Shown: one piece after another, positions 53,038 through 63,993 of the stretch
How positions within the stretch are numbered: position 1 is the first letter of the stretch
Layout: every line of letters begins with the position of its first letter
From: Mycolicibacterium madagascariense
GTDB taxonomy: Bacteria > Actinomycetota > Actinomycetes > Mycobacteriales > Mycobacteriaceae
Direction of reading: 5' to 3'
Assembly (NCBI RefSeq): GCF_010729665.1
Contig: NZ_AP022610.1
Coordinates: forward strand, 2,356,001 to 2,420,000
DNA length: 64,000 nt
Program-made: the position numbers and the translations under genes
The notes under the pieces: model-generated
Seen by the model: the letters and a program-made list of their open reading frames with translations, nothing else
Told to the model about the DNA's origin: nothing
Database searches by the model: none

Positions 53038-54087
53038 ATGGCGCAAGCCCCAGATCGCGAGAAGGCCCTCGAGCTAGCCCTCGCTCAGATCGAGAAGAGT
53101 CACGGCAAGGGTTCGGTGATGCGGCTCGGCGAAGACGTGCGCCAGCCGATCTCGGTGATTCCCACCGGGTCCATCGCCCTGGACGTGGCGCTCGGCATCG
53201 GCGGACTGCCGCGGGGCCGGGTCATCGAGATCTACGGACCGGAGTCCTCGGGCAAGACCACCGTCGCGCTGCACGCGGTGGCCAATGCGCAGGCCGCGGG
53301 CGGCATCGCGGCCTTCATCGACGCCGAGCACGCGCTCGACCCCGACTACGCCAAGAAGCTCGGGGTGGACACCGATTCACTGCTGGTGTCCCAGCCGGAC
53401 ACCGGTGAGCAGGCACTCGAGATCGCCGACATGCTGATTCGGTCCGGCGCGCTGGACATCCTGGTCATCGACTCGGTGGCCGCGCTGGTGCCCCGCGCCG
53501 AGATCGAGGGCGAGATGGGTGACAGCCACGTCGGTCTGCAGGCTCGTCTGATGAGCCAGGCGCTGCGCAAGATCACCGGCGCTCTGAGCAACTCGAACAC
53601 CACCGCGATCTTCATCAACCAGCTGCGCGAGAAGATCGGCGTCATGTTCGGCTCGCCCGAAACCACCACGGGCGGTAAGGCATTGAAGTTCTACGCATCG
53701 GTTCGCCTCGACGTGCGACGCATCGAGACGCTGAAGGACGGTACCGACGCCGTCGGCAACCGGACCCGGTGCAAGATCGTCAAGAACAAGATGGCCCCGC
53801 CGTTCAAGCAGGCCGAGTTCGACATCCTCTACGGCAAGGGCATCTCGAAGGAGGGCTCGCTCATCGACATGGGTGTCGAGCACGGCTTCGTCCGCAAGTC
53901 CGGCTCGTGGTTCACCTACGAGGGCGAACAACTGGGCCAGGGCAAGGAGAACGCGCGCAACTTCCTGCTCGAGAACCCCGAAGTGGCCGCCGAGATCGAG
54001 AAGAAGATCAAGGAAAAGCTCGGAATCGGTGCGGTGTTGACCGATGACTCCAATGACAAAGCCCTGCCAGCCCCCGTCGACTTCTGA
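53038..54087 (+). CDS. recA: Recombinase RecA (intein-free)
   Basis: A 349-residue recombinase that forms filaments on single-stranded DNA and triggers LexA cleavage. Walker [10 protein letters not shown] is near residue 67, Walker [15 protein letters not shown] near 140, and the loop [20 protein letters not shown] near 197. The frame is continuous, with no intein, unlike M. tuberculosis RecA. The ATG overlaps the expected leader. recX overlaps its end by 44 nt. Control is by an SOS box and a second LexA-independent promoter. Confidence 0.98.
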   Translation: MAQAPDREKALELALAQIEKSHGKGSVMRLGEDVRQPISVIPTGSIALDVALGIGGLPRGRVIEIYGPESSGKTTVALHAVANAQAAGGIAAFIDAEHALDPDYAKKLGVDTDSLLVSQPDTGEQALEIADMLIRSGALDILVIDSVAALVPRAEIEGEMGDSHVGLQARLMSQALRKITGALSNSNTTAIFINQLREKIGVMFGSPETTTGGKALKFYASVRLDVRRIETLKDGTDAVGNRTRCKIVKNKMAPPFKQAEFDILYGKGISKEGSLIDMGVEHGFVRKSGSWFTYEGEQLGQGKENARNFLLENPEVAAEIEKKIKEKLGIGAVLTDDSNDKALPAPVDF

Positions 54088-54607
54088 GTCGCGCGACGAG
54101 CAGGCGCAGGATCCCCGCGTTCGTGAAGAACGCGCCCGGGATCTGTGTCTGCGCCTGCTCACCGCGCGCGCTCGCACCAGGGCTCAGCTCGCCGCTCAGC
54201 TGACCAAGCGGGGTTACCCCGACGACGTCAGCGCGCGCGTGCTGGACCGGCTCACCGACGTCGGTCTGGTCGACGATCAGGACTTCGCCGAACAGTGGGT
54301 GCGCTCCCGACACGTCACCGCGGGAAAGGGCAAGCGCGCGTTGGCAGCTGAGCTGCGCACCAAGGGTGTCGACGACGAGGTGATCGCCGAGGCCTTGGCC
54401 GATGTCGACGCCGACGCCGAGCGGGTCCGCGCCGAGCAACTCGTCGCCGACAAGCTGCGCCGGGAGCGTCTCGACGATCCCACCGACGACGTGAAGGTCA
54501 CGCGGCGTCTGGTGGGCATGCTGGCCCGGCGCGGCTACTCGCAGTCGATGGCGTTCGACGTCGTCAAGGTGGCCATGGCCGGGGAGCGCGAACGTCGACG
54601 GGTCTAG
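54044..54607 (+). CDS. recX: Regulatory protein RecX
   Basis: A 187-residue all-helical inhibitor of RecA. It consists of three three-helix repeats, with [42 protein letters not shown], quoted in outline, and [23 protein letters not shown]. The ATG at 54044 lies in the last 44 nt of recA; an in-frame ATG at 54053 is an alternative. The overlap ensures co-expression. The gene ends 3 bp from the stop of gluD on the other strand. Confidence 0.93.
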   Translation: MTPMTKPCQPPSTSESRDEQAQDPRVREERARDLCLRLLTARARTRAQLAAQLTKRGYPDDVSARVLDRLTDVGLVDDQDFAEQWVRSRHVTAGKGKRALAAELRTKGVDDEVIAEALADVDADAERVRAEQLVADKLRRERLDDPTDDVKVTRRLVGMLARRGYSQSMAFDVVKVAMAGERERRRV

Positions 54608-54610
54608 TTC

Positions 54611-55501
54611 CTAGATCGTGCCGCCGGCCCCTGCGCCGAACGCACCCTGCGTCACGGGTGCGGGGTGCAGGGGATCGGGCCCACGCCGAGAACGTCGCAA
54701 CCGACCCTCCAGCCAGGTGGCGAAGCTGCCGAGCGCGAAGTTCACGCAGATCATCAGCACGGCAATCACGATGAGTGCGGGGACGTAGTTGCCGTACGCC
54801 GACCCGACCTGCGTGCCCTGGCGCACCATCTCCACGAAGGTGATCTGGTATCCGATCGCCGTGTCCTTGAGCACCACGACCATCTGCGATACCAGCACGG
54901 GCAGCATCGACGTGACGGCTTGGGGCAGCAGGATCGCCCGCATGGACTGGCCCCACCGCAGCCCCAGCGCCTCGGCCGCCTCGGCCTGTCCGCGGGGCAG
55001 GGCGTGCACCCCGGCGCGGACGATCTCGGCGATCACGGCGCCGTTGTAGAGCGTCAGGCCCGTGATGACACCGGCCAGCGCAAGGTGTTTGGAGGGGAAC
55101 AGGTCGAACGTCGCATAGAAGAAGTACGCGAAGATCATCATGACGAGCACCGGTACGGCGCGGAAGAACTCGACCACCACCGCGCACGGCCACCGCACGG
55201 CGGCCCGCTCGGACAACCGACCGACGCCGAGCAGGAACCCGAGAGCCAGCGCCAACACGATCGACACCGCCGCCGCCGTCAACGTGCCCTGCACACCCGG
55301 CAACACGTAGGTCTTCCAGAGGTTGGCGGTCAGGAACGGTTCCCACTTGGCGGCCGTCAACTGCCCCTTGGTCTGCAGCCGGGAGTACACCACCCACGCC
55401 ACCGCGACCACCACGACCACCGTGATCGCGGTGATGACGCGGTTGCGCGCCCGAGCGCGCGGGCCGGGAGAGTCGAAGAGGACCGAGGCATGAGCGCTCA
55501 T
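54611..55501 (-). CDS. gluD: Glutamate ABC transporter permease GluD
   Basis: A 296-residue permease of the polar amino acid uptake family with five or more helices. The EAA loop falls in EAAEALGLRWGQSMRAILLPQAV (about 180-202, in outline), the site that contacts the ATPase. A Pro/Gly-rich C-terminal tail is present. The ATG overlaps the gluC stop by 4 nt (ATGA). It is the last gene of the gluABCD operon. In Corynebacterium and other mycobacteria this operon also sits beside recX. Confidence 0.9.
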   Translation of the reverse strand: MSAHASVLFDSPGPRARARNRVITAITVVVVVAVAWVVYSRLQTKGQLTAAKWEPFLTANLWKTYVLPGVQGTLTAAAVSIVLALALGFLLGVGRLSERAAVRWPCAVVVEFFRAVPVLVMMIFAYFFYATFDLFPSKHLALAGVITGLTLYNGAVIAEIVRAGVHALPRGQAEAAEALGLRWGQSMRAILLPQAVTSMLPVLVSQMVVVLKDTAIGYQITFVEMVRQGTQVGSAYGNYVPALIVIAVLMICVNFALGSFATWLEGRLRRSRRGPDPLHPAPVTQGAFGAGAGGTI

Positions 55502-56181
55502 GACCGACCCACCGAGAGACGTCGTCCCAACCACCCGAAGACCAACCCCAGGGGCAACGTCAGAATGACGAAGCCCAGCGCGAAGATCGCTCCGACGGTG
55601 GCCAACGCGGCCGTGTTCTCGATCATCTCCTTCATCAACAGCGCCGCCTCAGCAACCCCGATGGCCGAGGCGATCGTCGTGTTCTTCGTCAAGGCGATCA
55701 GCACCGAACCCAGCGGTATTACTACCGCACGAAAAGCCTGCGGCAGCAACACGATTCGCAGGTTCTGCGCGAACGTCAGTCCCAGTGATCGGGCGGCCTC
55801 GGCCTGTCCGAGGGGCACGGTGTTGACGCCCGCCCGGACCGTCTCGCACACGAACGCGGCGGTGTACACCGTCAGTCCCAGGACGGCCAAGCGGAAGTTG
55901 CCGTCCTCGATCGACGTCCGCGACTGCGGGTCGACGAGCGTGATCCCCAGCGTCTGGGCCAGACCGAACGAGCAGAACAGGATGATCAGGGTGAGCGGGG
56001 TGTTGCGCACGACGTTGACGTAGGCGCTGCCCAGCCAGGTGAGCATCGGCACCGGCGCCAGGCGCATCGCGGCCAGCGCCGTGCCGAGGAGCAGCGCCCC
56101 GATGGCCGAGAAGACCGTCAGCTGGATGGTCGTCCAGAAGGCCTCGACGATGCGCCCCTGGTATTCCGTGAAGATCTCCAC
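55498..56181 (-). CDS. gluC: Glutamate ABC transporter permease GluC
   Basis: A 227-residue polar amino acid permease with about five helices. The EAA loop is EAARSLGLTFAQNLRIVLLPQAFR (about 128-151, in outline). It pairs with GluD to form the channel. It starts 24 bp after the binding-protein stop. The end overlaps the gluD start by 4 nt. Confidence 0.9.
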   Translation of the reverse strand: MEIFTEYQGRIVEAFWTTIQLTVFSAIGALLLGTALAAMRLAPVPMLTWLGSAYVNVVRNTPLTLIILFCSFGLAQTLGITLVDPQSRTSIEDGNFRLAVLGLTVYTAAFVCETVRAGVNTVPLGQAEAARSLGLTFAQNLRIVLLPQAFRAVVIPLGSVLIALTKNTTIASAIGVAEAALLMKEMIENTAALATVGAIFALGFVILTLPLGLVFGWLGRRLSVGRS

Positions 56182-56205
56182 GTCAGTCGCCGCGTGCGCG
56201 CGTCG

Positions 56206-57021
56206 CTAGGTGGCGAGGGCCGGCGGCGCCGGCGTCGGGATGCCCGCCGGGCCGAGGTTCTTGTCGAACGCGGCCTGCCATGATCCGTCGGACTCCATCT
56301 TGGTGAGCGCGGCGCTGATCTTCTTCTGGAGGTCGGTGTCGTCCTTCTTCAGGCCGATGCCGTAGTTCTCCTGGGAGAACGGCTGTCCGACGAGCTTGAA
56401 CGTCCCCGGGCTCTGCGCGGCGTACCCCGCCAGGATCACCTCGTCGGTGGTGACGGCGTCGATGGCGCCGTTCTTCAACGCCTCGATGCACGCCGAGTAG
56501 GTGTCGTACTGCTGCAGTTGCACGCCGGGGTAGGTGTCCTTGATGCGTTGTGCAGGCGTCGAACCCGACACCGAGCACAGCTTCTTGTTGTTCTGCAGCG
56601 AGTCCGCGCCGGTGATGTCGGTGTCGTCGGCCTTGACGAGCAGGCTCTGCCCGGTGACGAGATAGGGCCCGACGAAGGACACCTTCTCCTTGCGGGCGTC
56701 GGTGATGGAGTAGGTGGCGGTGATGAACGTCACCTGACCGTTCTGGATCAGCGTCTCGCGCTGGGCCGACGGCGACTCCTTCCACTCGATCTTGTCGGGG
56801 GAGTACCCGAGCTCCTTGGCGACGTAGGTGGAGACGTCGACGTCGAAGCCGCTCATGGTGCCGTCGGGATTCTTCAGCCCGAGGCCGGGCTGATCGAACT
56901 TCGTGCCGATGACGATCTTGCCGTCGTCACCGCCGGAGCCGCCGCCGCAGGCGGTGAGCGACAGTGGCAACGCGAGGGCGAGCGCCAGCACCGCGGCCAC
57001 CCGGTATCGCAGAGACGTCAT
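56206..57021 (-). CDS. gluB: Glutamate-binding lipoprotein GluB
   Basis: A 271-residue extracytoplasmic solute-binding protein. The signal peptide ends in the lipobox LTAC, so the mature protein is a lipoprotein anchored at Cys25. A family 3 fold follows, with DGTMSGFDVDVSTYVAKELGY, quoted in outline, and YLVTGQSLLVK and a late GIGLKKDDTDLQ. The ATG has AAAGGAAC upstream. It lies 23 bp after gluA. Confidence 0.92.
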   Translation of the reverse strand: MTSLRYRVAAVLALALALPLSLTACGGGSGGDDGKIVIGTKFDQPGLGLKNPDGTMSGFDVDVSTYVAKELGYSPDKIEWKESPSAQRETLIQNGQVTFITATYSITDARKEKVSFVGPYLVTGQSLLVKADDTDITGADSLQNNKKLCSVSGSTPAQRIKDTYPGVQLQQYDTYSACIEALKNGAIDAVTTDEVILAGYAAQSPGTFKLVGQPFSQENYGIGLKKDDTDLQKKISAALTKMESDGSWQAAFDKNLGPAGIPTPAPPALAT

Positions 57022-57044
57022 GAACAGTTCCTTTCGCCGAGCGT

Positions 57045-57818
57045 TCAGTGGTCGAGGATCTTGCCGAGGAAGTCCCTGGCGCGGTCGGATCTGGGGTTGG
57101 CGAAGAACTGCTCCGGTGGGGCGTCCTCGACGATCGCGCCGTCGGCCATGAAGACGACGCGGTGGGAGGCGCGCCGGGCGAAGCCCATCTCGTGGGTGAC
57201 CACGAGCATCGTCATGCCGTCCTCCGCCAGCGAGGTCATCACGGCCAGCACCTCGTTGATCATCTCGGGATCCAGTGCGCTGGTGGGTTCGTCGAACAGC
57301 ATGACCTTGGGGTTCATCGCCAACGAGCGGGCGATGGCCACGCGCTGCTGCTGACCGCCGGACAGCTGGGCGGGGTACTTGTCGGCCTGGCTGGCGATGC
57401 CGACGCGCTCGAGCAGGGTCATCGCGGCGGCGTGCGCCTCCTCCTTGGACTGCTTGCGCACCTTCATGGGCGCCAGCGTGACGTTCTCCACGATCGTCTT
57501 GTGCGCGAAGAGGTTGAAGGACTGGAACACCATGCCGACGTCCGAGCGCAGCTGGGCGAGCTTGCGTCCCTCGGTGGGCAGTTCCTCGCCGTCGATCGCG
57601 ATCGTGCCGGAGTCGATGGGCTCGAGCCGGTTGATGGTCCGGCACAGCGTCGACTTGCCCGAACCGGACGGGCCGAGGACCACGACGACCTGGCCGCGCT
57701 CCACGTCGAGGTTGATGTCCTTCAGCACGTGCAGGCTGCCGAAGTGCTTGTCGACGGCCCTCATCGAGATCATCGGCACGGGTTCGGCCGAACGCGCCTG
57801 CGACGGGTCGTCCTGCAT
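57045..57818 (-). CDS. gluA: Glutamate ABC transporter ATP-binding protein GluA
   Basis: A 257-residue polar amino acid ABC ATPase. Walker [10 protein letters not shown] is near residue 49, the signature [13 protein letters not shown] near 150 and Walker [15 protein letters not shown] near 170, with the switch His in VVTHEM. The ATG ending at 57818 is chosen because TAGGGT lies 8 nt upstream; a shorter start at 57773 would also keep the domain. It is the first gene of the gluABCD operon and divergent from miaB. Confidence 0.93.
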   Translation of the reverse strand: MQDDPSQARSAEPVPMISMRAVDKHFGSLHVLKDINLDVERGQVVVVLGPSGSGKSTLCRTINRLEPIDSGTIAIDGEELPTEGRKLAQLRSDVGMVFQSFNLFAHKTIVENVTLAPMKVRKQSKEEAHAAAMTLLERVGIASQADKYPAQLSGGQQQRVAIARSLAMNPKVMLFDEPTSALDPEMINEVLAVMTSLAEDGMTMLVVTHEMGFARRASHRVVFMADGAIVEDAPPEQFFANPRSDRARDFLGKILDH

Positions 57819-57826
57819 GTGCACAG

Positions 57827-57832
57827 ACCCTA
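57827..57832 (-). promoter_or_regulatory. Leaderless -10 hexamer TAGGGT for gluA
   Basis: On the minus strand TAGGGT ends 8 nt before the ATG whose first base is 57818. It supports the 257-residue form. Confidence 0.4.
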
Positions 57833-57900
57833 CCCAGGTAACGTCCAGCTTGCTGCACCTCTGTCCCCACCAGGGTGTTTGGCCATTGCACACGCGCCCG

Positions 57901-57906
57901 TACCAT
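57901..57906 (+). promoter_or_regulatory. Leaderless -10 hexamer TACCAT for miaB
   Basis: TACCAT ends 6 nt before the GTG at 57913, which favours it over the ATG at 57922. TTGGCC at 57879-57884 is a possible -35 box. Confidence 0.55.
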
Positions 57907-57912
57907 TGGGAC

Positions 57913-59442
57913 GTGACGTCGATGGCAACACGCGAGGTGGGAGTGGCCCACCCGTCGCGCACCTTCCAGGTCCGCACCTACGGCTGTCAGATGAACGTGC
58001 ACGACTCCGAACGTCTGGCCGGGTTGCTCGAGCAGGCCGGCTACCGCCGTGCCGCCGATGGCGCCGACGCGGACGTCGTGGTGTTCAACACCTGCGCGGT
58101 GCGCGAGAACGCCGACAACAAGCTCTACGGCAACATCAGTCACCTGGTGCCCCGCAAGGAGGCCAACCCGGACATGCAGATCGCGGTCGGCGGGTGTCTG
58201 GCGCAGAAGGACCGCGACGCCGTGCTGAAGCGGGCGCCGTGGGTCGACGTCGTGTTCGGCACCCACAACATCGGATCGCTGCCGACGCTGCTGGAGCGGG
58301 CCCGGCACAACAGGGTGGCCCAGGTCGAAATCGTCGAGTCGCTGCAGGAGTTCCCGTCGACCCTGCCCGCATCGCGCGAATCTGCTTATGCCGCATGGGT
58401 TTCCATCTCGGTGGGGTGCAACAACACCTGCACGTTCTGCATCGTGCCCGCGCTGCGTGGCAAGGAGACCGACCGCAGGCCCGGCGACGTGCTCGCCGAG
58501 GTTCAGTCGCTGGTCGACCAGGGCGTCCTCGAGGTCACGCTGCTGGGCCAGAACGTGAACGCCTACGGGGTGTCGTTCGCCGACCCGAGCGAGCCCCGCG
58601 ACCGGGGTGCCTTCGCCGCACTGCTGCGCGCGTGCGGGCGCATCGACGGCCTGGAGCGGGTGCGGTTCACCTCACCGCATCCCGCCGAGTTCACCGACGA
58701 CGTCATCGAGGCGATGGCCGAGACGCCGAACGTGTGCCCCACCCTGCACATGCCGCTGCAGTCGGGGTCCGACCGCATCCTGAAGGCGATGCGCCGCTCC
58801 TACCGGGCCGAGCGCTACCTCGACATCATCGACCGCGTGCGCGCGGCCATCCCGCATGCGGCGATCACGACCGACCTCATCGTGGGCTTCCCCGGTGAGA
58901 CCGAGGAGGACTTCGCCGCCACCCTCGACGTCGTCGAACGGGCCCGGTTCGCCAGCGCGTTCACCTTCCAGTACTCCAAGCGACCCGGCACACCCGCTGC
59001 CGAGCTCCCCGACCAGCTCGCGAAGGACGTCGTGCAAGAGCGCTACATGCGGCTCATCGAGCTGCAGGAACGAATCTCCTACGAGGAGAACCTCGCCACG
59101 ATCGGCACGGTCGTCGAGGTGCTCGTCGCCACCGGGGAGGGCCGCAAGGATGCCAGCACCGCCAGGATGTCCGGGCGGGCGCGCGACGGACGGCTGGTGC
59201 ACTTCGCCCCTGGCGACCGTGACGTGCGGCCCGGCGACGTCGTCACCACGACGGTGACCAGCGCCGCCCCGCACCACCTGATGGCCGACGCCGTCCTGCT
59301 CGAGCACCGCCGCACCCGGGCCGGCGACACGCACGCGGCGGGCCGCACGGTCACCACCGGCGGCCCCGCGGCGGTCGGGCTGGGCCTGCCCGGCATCGGG
59401 ATGGCGCCGCTGCGCCCGGTCACGAGCGGGTGCAGCCGATGA
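57913..59442 (+). CDS. miaB: tRNA methylthiotransferase MiaB
   Basis: A 509-residue radical-SAM enzyme that adds a methylthio group to isopentenyl-A37 of tRNA. The N-terminal UPF0004 domain has cysteines in [20 protein letters not shown] and GGCLAQKD. The radical-SAM cluster is CNNTCTFC near residue 170. A TRAM domain closes the protein (about 395-460), followed by a Gly/Pro-rich mycobacterial extension. Its substrate base is made by MiaA, also encoded in this window. The stop overlaps the next gene by 4 nt. Confidence 0.96.
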   Translation: MTSMATREVGVAHPSRTFQVRTYGCQMNVHDSERLAGLLEQAGYRRAADGADADVVVFNTCAVRENADNKLYGNISHLVPRKEANPDMQIAVGGCLAQKDRDAVLKRAPWVDVVFGTHNIGSLPTLLERARHNRVAQVEIVESLQEFPSTLPASRESAYAAWVSISVGCNNTCTFCIVPALRGKETDRRPGDVLAEVQSLVDQGVLEVTLLGQNVNAYGVSFADPSEPRDRGAFAALLRACGRIDGLERVRFTSPHPAEFTDDVIEAMAETPNVCPTLHMPLQSGSDRILKAMRRSYRAERYLDIIDRVRAAIPHAAITTDLIVGFPGETEEDFAATLDVVERARFASAFTFQYSKRPGTPAAELPDQLAKDVVQERYMRLIELQERISYEENLATIGTVVEVLVATGEGRKDASTARMSGRARDGRLVHFAPGDRDVRPGDVVTTTVTSAAPHHLMADAVLLEHRRTRAGDTHAAGRTVTTGGPAAVGLGLPGIGMAPLRPVTSGCSR

Positions 59443-60020
59443 GCCGCCGCGAACCGGACTTCGACGCGTTCAAGGGCGACATCGAGGACGCCGAGCGGCG
59501 CGTGGCCCGCGAGATCGACCCGGGCGCGCGGGCACTGGTCGTCGCCATCCTCGTCTTCGTCGTCCTCCTGTCGTTCGTGCTGCCCCATACGGGCGCGGCG
59601 CGCGGCCTCGACGTCCTCATCGGCGACGACACCGCCATCCGCGAGGCGATCGCGTTGCCGTCGCGGGTGTTCGTCTGGTTGATCCTGGTGTTCAGCGTCG
59701 GGTTCTCGATCCTCGCGCTGACCACCCGGCGCTGGGGCCTGGCATGGATCGCCTTGGCGGGCTCGGCGGTATCGTGTCCCATCGGCATGCTGGCCATCTG
59801 GTCGCGGCAGACGGTCGCGCAGCCGCACCCCGGCCCGGGCATCGGGCTGATCGCCGCGTGGATCGCCGTCATCCTGCTGGCGTTCCACTGGGCCAGGGTG
59901 GTCTGGTCGCGCACCGCTCTGCAGCTCGCCGCGGAGGAGGAACGCCGACGGCTGGCCGCCATGCAGCAGACCAAGGGTCTGCTCGACCCCGAGGACGGGC
60001 CGGACCCGACCTCCCGCTAG
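59439..60020 (+). CDS. Conserved membrane protein (Rv2732c-like)
   Basis: A 193-residue protein with four hydrophobic segments (about residues 29-48, 73-92, 98-119 and 126-147) between a charged N-terminus and a basic helical C-terminus ([18 protein letters not shown]). The ATG at 59439 overlaps the miaB stop in ATGA; a GTG at 59430 is possible. Its function is unknown, but it always follows miaB in mycobacteria. The end overlaps the convergent DUF349 gene by 4 bp. Confidence 0.82.
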   Translation: MSRREPDFDAFKGDIEDAERRVAREIDPGARALVVAILVFVVLLSFVLPHTGAARGLDVLIGDDTAIREAIALPSRVFVWLILVFSVGFSILALTTRRWGLAWIALAGSAVSCPIGMLAIWSRQTVAQPHPGPGIGLIAAWIAVILLAFHWARVVWSRTALQLAAEEERRRLAAMQQTKGLLDPEDGPDPTSR

Positions 60021-61336
60021 CGCTTCCTGCCCAACGCCTGCACGGCGGCCTCGGCCCACTCCCGCCACTGCGCGGCGCTGGCCCTGGCCTGCTCGGCGTC
60101 CTTGGTGCGACCCGCCGCCTCGGCCTTGGCCGCCTGTGCCTCGTACTGCTCGGCACGGACCCTGAATTGATCGGCCCTGGCCTGCGCCTCGGGGTCGGTG
60201 CCCGGGGTGGACGCCGCGTCGCGGACCGCCTTCTCGACGGCCTTCATCCGGCGCTCGAAGTCCGGCGCCTTCTCCCGCGGAACCTTGCCGACGGCGTCCC
60301 ACTTGGCGCCGATGGTTCGCAGTGCCGCGCGCGCGGCGTCGGCGTCGGACACGTCGATCGCCTCGGCCTCGGCGAGCAGTCTCTCCTTGGCGGCCGCGTT
60401 CGCCTCGAACTCGGCGTCACGCTCGGCGTTGACGGCGTTGCGGGCCGAGAAGAACGTGTCCTGGGCCGCCTTGAACCGGCGCCACAGCGCGTCGTCGACG
60501 TCCTTGGCGGCCCTGCCGGCCGCCTTCCATTCGGTCAGCATGTCGCGGAACGTCGCGGACGTGGCGGCCCAGTCGGTCGAACCCGACAGCTGCTCGGCGC
60601 GCACGCAGAGCGCCTCCTTGGCCTGGCGGGTGCTCACCCGCTCGCGGTCGAGTTCGGCGAAGTGCGATCCGCGGCGGCGGTTGAACGTCTCGCGGGCGGC
60701 GGAGTAGCGCTTCCACAGGGCGTCGTCGGTCTTGCGGTCGAGGCCCGTGATCGTGCGCCACTCGTCGAGGATCTCGCGCAACCGGTCCCCGGCGGCCTTC
60801 CACTGGGTGGCGTTGGCCGCGATGTCCTCGGCCTCGGCGGCCAGCGCTTCCTTGCGGGCGGTCTGGGTGGCGCGGTGCTCGTCGCGCTTCTGACGCTCCG
60901 CCGCGGCATGCGAGTCGGCCTGCTCGACGATGGCGCTCAGGCGCGCCGCGAGGGTGTCGACGTCGCCGAGGACGGCGGCCGTCGGCAGCGTCTCGGCGAG
61001 GGCTGCCGCCGCGGACTTGATCTTGCGGGCGTCGCCGTTGCCCGAGGCGAGCCGGCGCTCCATGAGGGCGACCTCGGTGGCCAGGTCGTCGAACCGGCGC
61101 CCGAAGTGGGCGTAGGCGGCGTCGTGCTCGCCCGCCTGCCAGGACCCCACGACGCGTTCCCCGGCGGACGTGACGAGCCAGACGGTGCCGTCGTCGTCGA
61201 CCCGGCCGAAGCGGTGCGGGTCGGCCGACGGCGGCACGACCGCCGCGGGGGTGACCCCGCCAGGTCTCGGGGTGGGGCGAGGCGGACCCGGTCGTGGTGC
61301 GGGTTTGGGTGCTCCGCTGGATTCGCTGGTCGTCAT
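60017..61336 (-). CDS. DUF349 repeat protein (Rv2731-like)
   Basis: A 439-residue cytosolic protein. After a Pro-rich N-terminus (about 1-40) and a small domain containing [18 protein letters not shown], it is built from DUF349 repeats. Each is a charged helical unit with a W-K/R-AAG-DR core and a [16 protein letters not shown] ending (about 180-345). A coiled-coil C-terminus follows. The role is unknown; in some bacteria DUF349 proteins affect RNA or ribosome functions. The ATG has GAGG upstream. A 182-bp gap separates it from the divergent LigB-like gene. Confidence 0.85.
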   Translation of the reverse strand: MTTSESSGAPKPAPRPGPPRPTPRPGGVTPAAVVPPSADPHRFGRVDDDGTVWLVTSAGERVVGSWQAGEHDAAYAHFGRRFDDLATEVALMERRLASGNGDARKIKSAAAALAETLPTAAVLGDVDTLAARLSAIVEQADSHAAAERQKRDEHRATQTARKEALAAEAEDIAANATQWKAAGDRLREILDEWRTITGLDRKTDDALWKRYSAARETFNRRRGSHFAELDRERVSTRQAKEALCVRAEQLSGSTDWAATSATFRDMLTEWKAAGRAAKDVDDALWRRFKAAQDTFFSARNAVNAERDAEFEANAAAKERLLAEAEAIDVSDADAARAALRTIGAKWDAVGKVPREKAPDFERRMKAVEKAVRDAASTPGTDPEAQARADQFRVRAEQYEAQAAKAEAAGRTKDAEQARASAAQWREWAEAAVQALGRKR

Positions 61337-61505
61337 GTCCTGAAACCTCGTGCCCTCCGCGCAGACGATTCCGCGCTCCTGCCGCGCAACGCGGCGCCGA
61401 TAGCGATGCTGGTGGTCCTCGTTCTTCCCCGCTATTCAAACAGGTCGGGCGAGGGAGTGCGCACGGCTTCGCACGAGCAGTCGCCCCGTCGCCGGTGACG
61501 CTGAC

Positions 61506-61511
61506 TAGCGT
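61506..61511 (+). promoter_or_regulatory. Leaderless -10 hexamer TAGCGT for the LigB-like gene
   Basis: TAGCGT ends 7 nt before the GTG at 61519. Confidence 0.5.
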
Positions 61512-61518
61512 GTGAGCC

Positions 61519-62202
61519 GTGTTGAGTGCCATCGCCCTGGTCCCGTCGGCGCCGGTCATGGTGCCCGAATTGGCCTGCGGAGCCGCACCCGAGCTGACCG
61601 ATCTGACGTCGGCGGTGTCGGCCGTGGCCGCCGAACTGCCCGACCGCTGGTTCGTCGTCGGGACGGGTCCGGCCGACGACGTGATCGGGCCCGCCACCGT
61701 GGGCACGTTCGCCGGATACGGGGTCGACGTGCGAGTCGCGTTGTCGCCGAACGCCGTTGGCGCTCCCAAGGCGTTGCCCCTGAGCGCGTTGATCGCCGCG
61801 TGGGTGCGGACCACCGCGGCGCCCCGCGCCAGCGCCGAGGCCTGGGTGTACGCCGCCGACCACGGACGGGACGCCGCGCTGGCCCGCGGCCGCGCCCTGC
61901 GCGCGGAGGTCGACGCACTCTCCGAGCCCGTCGGCGTACTGGTCGTCGCCGACGGCGCCACTACGCTCACGCCCTCGGCGCCCGGCGGGTACGACCCCGA
62001 CTCGATCGCCGTGCAGGCGGCGCTCGACGACGCGTTGGCCGCAGGCGACACCGAGGCGCTGACCCGGCTGCCGGATGGCATCGTCGGGCGCGTTGCCTAC
62101 CAGGTGCTGGCGGGTCTGGTGGGGTCCGGGACCCGTGCGCGCGAGGCCTACCGGGGCGCGCCGTTCGGCGTCGGGTACTTCGTCGGCACGTGGAGCCCCT
62201 GA
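61519..62202 (+). CDS. Class III extradiol dioxygenase (LigB)-like protein (Rv2728c-like)
   Basis: A 227-residue soluble protein with the overall pattern of the LigB/AMMECR1-like superfamily: an opening [26 protein letters not shown], and a late ending with [12 protein letters not shown]. The iron-binding histidine pair of true dioxygenases is not obvious, so it may not be a dioxygenase. It lies 2 bp before miaA and is coexpressed with it. The GTG is supported by a -10 hexamer. Confidence 0.7.
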   Translation: MLSAIALVPSAPVMVPELACGAAPELTDLTSAVSAVAAELPDRWFVVGTGPADDVIGPATVGTFAGYGVDVRVALSPNAVGAPKALPLSALIAAWVRTTAAPRASAEAWVYAADHGRDAALARGRALRAEVDALSEPVGVLVVADGATTLTPSAPGGYDPDSIAVQAALDDALAAGDTEALTRLPDGIVGRVAYQVLAGLVGSGTRAREAYRGAPFGVGYFVGTWSP

Positions 62203-62204
62203 GG

Positions 62205-63119
62205 GTGCGCCCGATCGCCATCGTCGGCCCCACCGGCACCGGCAAGAGCGCGCTGGCGCTCGACGTCGCCGAGCGCCTGGGCGGGGAGATCGTCAACGCC
62301 GACGCCATGCAGCTGTACCGCGGGATGGACATCGGCACCGCCAAGCTGCCGTTCGACGAGCGCCGCGGCATCGCCCACCACCAGCTCGACGTCCTCGACG
62401 TCACCGAGACCGCGACGGTGGGTCGCTACCAGGGAGCCGCGGGCGACGACGTGGAGGCGATCATGGCCCGCGGCGCCGTCCCGGTCATCGTCGGCGGCTC
62501 CATGCTCTACGTGCAGTCCCTGCTCGACGGGTGGGGTTTCCCGGCGACCGATCCCGACGTGCGCGCCCGGTGGGAGGCCCGGCTCGCCGAGGTCGGCGTG
62601 GCGGCGCTGCACGCCGAGCTGGCGGACGTCGACCCCGAGGCGGCGACGGCGATCCTGCCCACCGACGGGCGGCGCATCGTGCGGGCCCTGGAGGTCGTGG
62701 AGCTGACGGGCCGCCCGTTCGCCGCCAGCGCACCCACGATCGGACCGCCGCGCTGGGACACCGTCATCGTCGGAGTGGATTGGGAGACAACCGTTCTCGA
62801 TGATCGGCTGCGCCGGCGGACGGACTTGATGTTCGACGACGGCCTCGTCGACGAGGTGCGCGCACTCCAGGCCCGCGGTCTGCACGACGGCACCACGGCG
62901 TCCCGGGCCATCGGCTACGCCCAGGTGCTCGAAGCGCTGACCGCAGGGGGAGGGGCCGACGCGCTGGCCGAGGCCAGGGAGCGGACCTTCGTCGGAACCC
63001 GGCGCTACGTGCGGCGGCAACGGTCGTGGTTCCGTCGCGACCACCGCATTCGCTGGCTCGACGGGCCCGCCCCCGGAAACGCCGACGCCGTGGTCGACCT
63101 GTGGCGCGACGTATCCTGA
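62205..63119 (+). CDS. miaA: tRNA dimethylallyltransferase MiaA
   Basis: A 304-residue enzyme that transfers a dimethylallyl group to A37 of tRNA, the step before MiaB. The P-loop [11 protein letters not shown] is at residues 7-17. [47 protein letters not shown] and [10 protein letters not shown] match the family. The GTG at 62205 begins 2 nt after the stop of the preceding gene. The last codons carry the -10 hexamer of dapF. Confidence 0.96.
   Translation: MRPIAIVGPTGTGKSALALDVAERLGGEIVNADAMQLYRGMDIGTAKLPFDERRGIAHHQLDVLDVTETATVGRYQGAAGDDVEAIMARGAVPVIVGGSMLYVQSLLDGWGFPATDPDVRARWEARLAEVGVAALHAELADVDPEAATAILPTDGRRIVRALEVVELTGRPFAASAPTIGPPRWDTVIVGVDWETTVLDDRLRRRTDLMFDDGLVDEVRALQARGLHDGTTASRAIGYAQVLEALTAGGGADALAEARERTFVGTRRYVRRQRSWFRRDHRIRWLDGPAPGNADAVVDLWRDVS
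63112..63117 (+). promoter_or_regulatory. Leaderless -10 hexamer TATCCT for dapF
   Basis: TATCCT lies in the final codons of miaA and ends 6 nt before the GTG at 63124. That start also aligns with the M. tuberculosis N-terminus. Confidence 0.5.
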
Positions 63120-63123
63120 TCAG

Positions 63124-63993
63124 GTGATGTTCGCCAAGGGACACGGCACGGAGAACGACTTCGTCGTGCTGCCCGACGTCGAGGCCCGCCTGGCGCTGAC
63201 CCCCGGGGCGGTCGCTGCGCTGTGCGACCGACGCCGCGGTCTCGGCGCCGACGGCGTCCTGCGGGTCACCACGGCCGACGCGGCACTGGCAGCCGGGGTG
63301 CTCGACCGGATTCCCGAGGGCGTGGCGGCCGACGACTGGTACATGGACTACCGCAACGCCGACGGTTCGGTCGCGCAGATGTGCGGCAACGGCGTCAGGG
63401 TCTTCGCCCACTACCTGAGGGCCAGTGGGCTCGAACGGCGCGACGAGTTCGTGGTGGGGTCGCTGGCCGGACCGCGGCCGGTCGTCTTGCACGCGGTCGA
63501 CGCGACGTCGGCCGACGTCACCGTCGACATGGGCAAGGCCAACCCGTTCGGTACGGGATCGGCCGTCGTCGGCGGCCGACGCTTCGGCGGTGTCGCCGTC
63601 GACGTCGGAAATCCCCACCTCGCCTGCGTCGACGCGGCGCTGACCGACGCCGACCTGGCCGCGCTCGACGTCGCCGCGCCGGTGTCGTTCGACACCGCGC
63701 TGTTCCCCGACGGGGTCAACGTCGAGGTGCTGACCGCACCCGTCGACGGGGCCGTCACCATGCGCGTGCACGAGCGCGGCGTCGGCGAAACCCGTTCGTG
63801 CGGAACGGGAACCGTCGCAGCGGCGGTGGCGGCGCTGGGACACCTGGGCGCCCGGACGGGGGCGCTGACGGTGAGGATCCCTGGTGGCGAGGTCACCGTG
63901 ACCGTGACCGATGCCACCAGCTTCCTGCGCGGACCGTCGGTATTGGTGGCGCACGGCGAGTTGGCCGACGCCTGGTGGCGCGCTCAGCAGTGA
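63124..63993 (+). CDS. dapF: Diaminopimelate epimerase DapF
   Basis: A 289-residue cofactor-free epimerase making meso-diaminopimelate for peptidoglycan and lysine. The two catalytic cysteines are in [12 protein letters not shown] (about residue 87) and [14 protein letters not shown] (about 226). [11 protein letters not shown] and DYRNADGS near the N-terminus are also typical. The GTG at 63124 is used over the adjacent ATG because the protein then aligns with the MIFAKGHG start known in mycobacteria. It begins 4 bp after miaA. Confidence 0.96.
   Translation: MMFAKGHGTENDFVVLPDVEARLALTPGAVAALCDRRRGLGADGVLRVTTADAALAAGVLDRIPEGVAADDWYMDYRNADGSVAQMCGNGVRVFAHYLRASGLERRDEFVVGSLAGPRPVVLHAVDATSADVTVDMGKANPFGTGSAVVGGRRFGGVAVDVGNPHLACVDAALTDADLAALDVAAPVSFDTALFPDGVNVEVLTAPVDGAVTMRVHERGVGETRSCGTGTVAAAVAALGHLGARTGALTVRIPGGEVTVTVTDATSFLRGPSVLVAHGELADAWWRAQQ

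Noticed and set aside
61519..62202. A functional extradiol dioxygenase
   Set aside because: The overall pattern resembles the LigB superfamily but I cannot find the iron-binding histidines, so only similarity is claimed.
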